A stretch of DNA of 64,000 nt from Chryseobacterium sp. BGARF1 (GTDB taxonomy: Bacteria > Bacteroidota > Bacteroidia > Flavobacteriales > Weeksellaceae): NCBI RefSeq assembly GCF_001677955.1, contig NZ_LELA01000002.1:1-64000 (forward strand). The letters run 5' to 3'. Positions 61,579-64,000 of the stretch are shown in pieces. Both the position numbers and the translations under genes were made by a program. Numbering within the stretch: the stretch's first letter is position 1; the number at the start of each line of letters is the position of its first letter. Below the pieces are notes generated by a model. The model made no database searches. It was not told where the DNA came from and saw only the letters and a list, made by a program, of their open reading frames with translations.

Positions 61579-64000
61579 TTATTCAGCTAAGTTCATTTCT
61601 TCGTGCTTGATAGGTTTTATTTTTTCCTGTAAAGTCTGGAAAATAACATATAAAACCGGAATCACAAATACTCCCATAATTGTACCTATCAATAATCCAA
61701 TCGATGCACCTGTTGCAATTGATCGGTTACCAACCGCACCAATTCCACTTGCTAAAACCAATGGTAATAAACCGAAGATAAATGCCAATGATGTCATCAA
61801 AATTGGTCTCAATCTCGCTTTGGCTGCATTTACGGCAGACTCTACAATGGTTTCACCATGATGTCTTCTCTGAACAGCAAATTCGATAATCAAAATCGCA
61901 TTTTTCGCCAACAAACCTACCAACATGATTAATGCAATCTGGAAGTAAATATTGTTTTCCAAGCCCATTATTTTCTGTCCGAAATAAGCTCCCATTACCC
62001 CAAGAGGAAGTGAAATTACCACAACCAAAGGAAGAATATAACTTTCGTACTGAGCAGAAAGAATGAAATAAACAAAAACCAAACTCAAAGCAAAAATCAA
62101 TAAAGTCTGAGATCCTGAATTTAATTCTTCTCTTGTAAGACCTGTAAACTCAACATCGTAATTTTGATCAAGTGTTTCTTTAGCTACTGCCTGAACTGCC
62201 GTAATTGCATCCCCTGAACTGTAACCAGCCTTGTTTGCTCCTGTAATCTTTACTGATGTAAATAGGTTATAACGACCCACAGATTGAGGTCCATAAGATT
62301 TCGTCAACGTCACAAACTGTGAAATAGGCGACATCTCTCCAGAGCTTGTTTTAATAAAGTATTGATTAAGATCTTCAGCATTTATTCTGTTTTCAGGAAG
62401 CGACTGAATCATTACCCTGAACTGTTTTCCATATTTGGTAAAGTCAGCACTGTAAATTCCACCAACATATCCCTGCATTGTAGACAAGATATCATTTACA
62501 GAAACTCCTTTTTGTTTAGCTAACGGAACATTGATTTCCATTAAATACTGAGGATATTTTGTATTAAATGAGGTCTGAGCAAATTCAATTTCTGGTCTTT
62601 GCATTAGGTTTCCGATAAACTCATTGGTTTTAGCATCAAGCTGAGCAAAATCACCTCCAGATTTATCTAAAAGTACCATCTCAAAACCTGCACTACTACC
62701 AAATCCTGGTACACTCGGTGGTTGGAAAAATACAACTTTAGCATCAGGAACTTTTCCTGCAAGACCAAATAGCCTCTTTGTAATCTCGTCAGAAGATAAT
62801 CCATCTCCTTTTCTGTCGTTAAAAGGTTTAAGTTTAACAAAGGCAAGACCATTATTACTTCCATTTCCAGACAATAATCCTCTACCGGTGGAAATAGTTA
62901 CATTCTGAATTCCAGGGATCTGCATTGCATTTTTCTGCAAAGTTTTCAGAACATTATAGGTTCTTTCCATAGATGCTCCTGGAGGAAGCTGTACGTCTGT
63001 AAAGATAATTCCTCTATCTTCTGTCGGTACAAAACCTTTCTTCATCGTTCCATTTGCCCAATAAATAATACCACATGTAGCGACAAGAATTACTACAGTG
63101 ACCCATTTATGTTTGATCAGGAAATTAAATCCTCTTCCATAACGTTCAGTTGCTGTTTTGAAACCGATATTAAATTTATAAAAGAACTTCTGAATGAAAT
63201 TTTTATTCTTGTAATCTTCATGATGATCTTCATGAGGTTTTAAAAATAATGAACATAAAACCGGACTTAAAGTCAATGCATTAATTGCTGAGATAATAAT
63301 TGCAATAATTAAAGTAATCCCAAACTGCTGATAAAATACTCCGGTAGGACCTGTAATAAATGTAACAGGAATAAATACCGCCGCCATTACCAATGTAATT
63401 GAAATGATCGCACCTGTAATCTCGTCCATTGCCTCTACCGTTGCTTTTTTAGCATTGGAGATTCCATGTTCCATTTTAGCGTGAACTGCCTCGACGACGA
63501 CAATCGCATCATCTACCACAATACCAATTGCTAAAACTAAAGCGAAAAGCGTTAATAGGTTTAATGAATATCCAAAAAGATTCAGGAAGAAAAACGTACC
63601 CACAATTGAAACCGGAACCGCAATCGCCGGAATTAATGTTGATCTGAAATCTTGTAAGAAAATATATACTACAATAAATACAAGGATGAAAGCTTCAATC
63701 AAAGTATGAATTACTTTTTCGATAGATGCATCCAGGAATTCGTTGGTATCAAAGTTAAAGGTGTATTTTACACCTTCAGGGTAAGAACTTTCGTTTTCTT
63801 TCAGTTGTTTTTTAATGTTATCAATAATCTCCTGAGCATTAGATCCCGGAGTTTGAAATACCCCCATACTGATTGATGGGTAATCTCCGTTTTCACCAAC
63901 ACCACTGTAAGATAATCCGCCCAGTTCTACTTTGGCAACATCTTTCAACATTAAGTTTTGTCCGTCTGGAAGAGATTTGATGATAATGTCATCATATTGT
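61579..64000 (-). CDS. RND efflux pump permease (HAE1/AcrB family), 5' end outside the window
   Basis: At least 806 residues are encoded before the frame runs off the window, and the family length is about 1050. Visible parts are the TM4 region with the proton-relay Asp-Asp pair (AIGIVVDDAIVVVEAV), the pore and docking regions (FVPTEDRGIIFTDVQLPPGA) and the C-terminal bundle (QIALIMLVGLLAKNAILIIEFAV, then RPILMTSLAF). The M near 63951 is internal: codons upstream (IIIKSLPDGQNL) match the family. It exports drugs or other amphiphiles using the proton gradient. Confidence 0.95.
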   Translation of the reverse strand, partial: QYDDIIIKSLPDGQNLMLKDVAKVELGGLSYSGVGENGDYPSISMGVFQTPGSNAQEIIDNIKKQLKENESSYPEGVKYTFNFDTNEFLDASIEKVIHTLIEAFILVFIVVYIFLQDFRSTLIPAIAVPVSIVGTFFFLNLFGYSLNLLTLFALVLAIGIVVDDAIVVVEAVHAKMEHGISNAKKATVEAMDEITGAIISITLVMAAVFIPVTFITGPTGVFYQQFGITLIIAIIISAINALTLSPVLCSLFLKPHEDHHEDYKNKNFIQKFFYKFNIGFKTATERYGRGFNFLIKHKWVTVVILVATCGIIYWANGTMKKGFVPTEDRGIIFTDVQLPPGASMERTYNVLKTLQKNAMQIPGIQNVTISTGRGLLSGNGSNNGLAFVKLKPFNDRKGDGLSSDEITKRLFGLAGKVPDAKVVFFQPPSVPGFGSSAGFEMVLLDKSGGDFAQLDAKTNEFIGNLMQRPEIEFAQTSFNTKYPQYLMEINVPLAKQKGVSVNDILSTMQGYVGGIYSADFTKYGKQFRVMIQSLPENRINAEDLNQYFIKTSSGEMSPISQFVTLTKSYGPQSVGRYNLFTSVKITGANKAGYSSGDAITAVQAVAKETLDQNYDVEFTGLTREELNSGSQTLLIFALSLVFVYFILSAQYESYILPLVVVISLPLGVMGAYFGQKIMGLENNIYFQIALIMLVGLLAKNAILIIEFAVQRRHHGETIVESAVNAAKARLRPILMTSLAFIFGLLPLVLASGIGAVGNRSIATGASIGLLIGTIMGVFVIPVLYVIFQTLQEKIKPIKHEEMNLAE

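Overview
The window reads as chromosomal DNA of a flavobacterium of the Chryseobacterium type (Bacteroidota, Weeksellaceae). The evidence is low G+C, at least two promoters matching TTTG-N17-23-TAnnTTTG and many more TAnnTTTG -7 boxes, three proteins with C-terminal type IX secretion (T9SS) tails, bacillithiol-linked proteins, and short intergenic repeats typical of that group. No rRNA, CRISPR array, phage or transposase gene was seen. One tRNA, tRNA-Ala(GGC), is present.

Layout. 1-3.4 kb: a palindromic repeat, then the ligase-associated DNA-repair helicase and the PdeM nuclease. 3.4-8 kb: a small HTH protein, two Crp/Fnr regulators around a CinA-like gene, and a flavin-oxidase-like stress protein. 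8-10.5 kb: a tight minus-strand operon holding a Crp/Fnr regulator, a YtxJ-like protein, a DUF1569 protein, a BstA/YfiT-like bacillithiol transferase and an unknown protein. 10.6-15.9 kb: DEAD-box helicase, nicotinamidase, rRNA pseudouridine synthase, aroB and an outer-membrane barrel. 15.9-20 kb: purF, a frameshifted four-helix-bundle gene inside a perfect inverted repeat, purC, a DUF3307 membrane protein and satD with a repeated-box operator. 20-28.6 kb: two secreted T9SS enzymes, an acyl-CoA dehydrogenase, a MazG-like hydrolase and a small envelope operon.

28.9-39.1 kb is the most unusual block. A 1295-residue hybrid histidine kinase, a stand-alone receiver, a membrane HEAT-repeat protein and a 1137-residue fusion of a processive GT2 glycosyltransferase with an LtaS/OpgB-like phosphotransferase domain form one operon behind a near-ideal promoter. 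A YaiO-type outer-membrane barrel with TPRs converges on it. I infer a phosphorelay-controlled system that makes, decorates and exports a surface glycan.

39.6-45.6 kb: thrS-infC, then an alpha/beta hydrolase and a structured repeat inserted before rpmI-rplT, then a T9SS-tailed M28 peptidase. 45.7-53.2 kb: the complete operon hisGDCBHAF(IE). Its leader encodes a 16-residue peptide with His-His-Tyr-Tyr-His-His followed by a terminator hairpin and a competing antiterminator segment, which is a classical attenuator layout. 53.2-57.1 kb: two glycosyltransferases, dapD, a membrane methyltransferase-like protein and an NlpC/P60 lipoprotein. 57.2-60 kb: two unknown genes, the tRNA, and a GNAT-MarR pair with a palindrome inside its promoter. 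60.1-64 kb: an RND efflux outer-membrane channel and pump, the pump running off the window.
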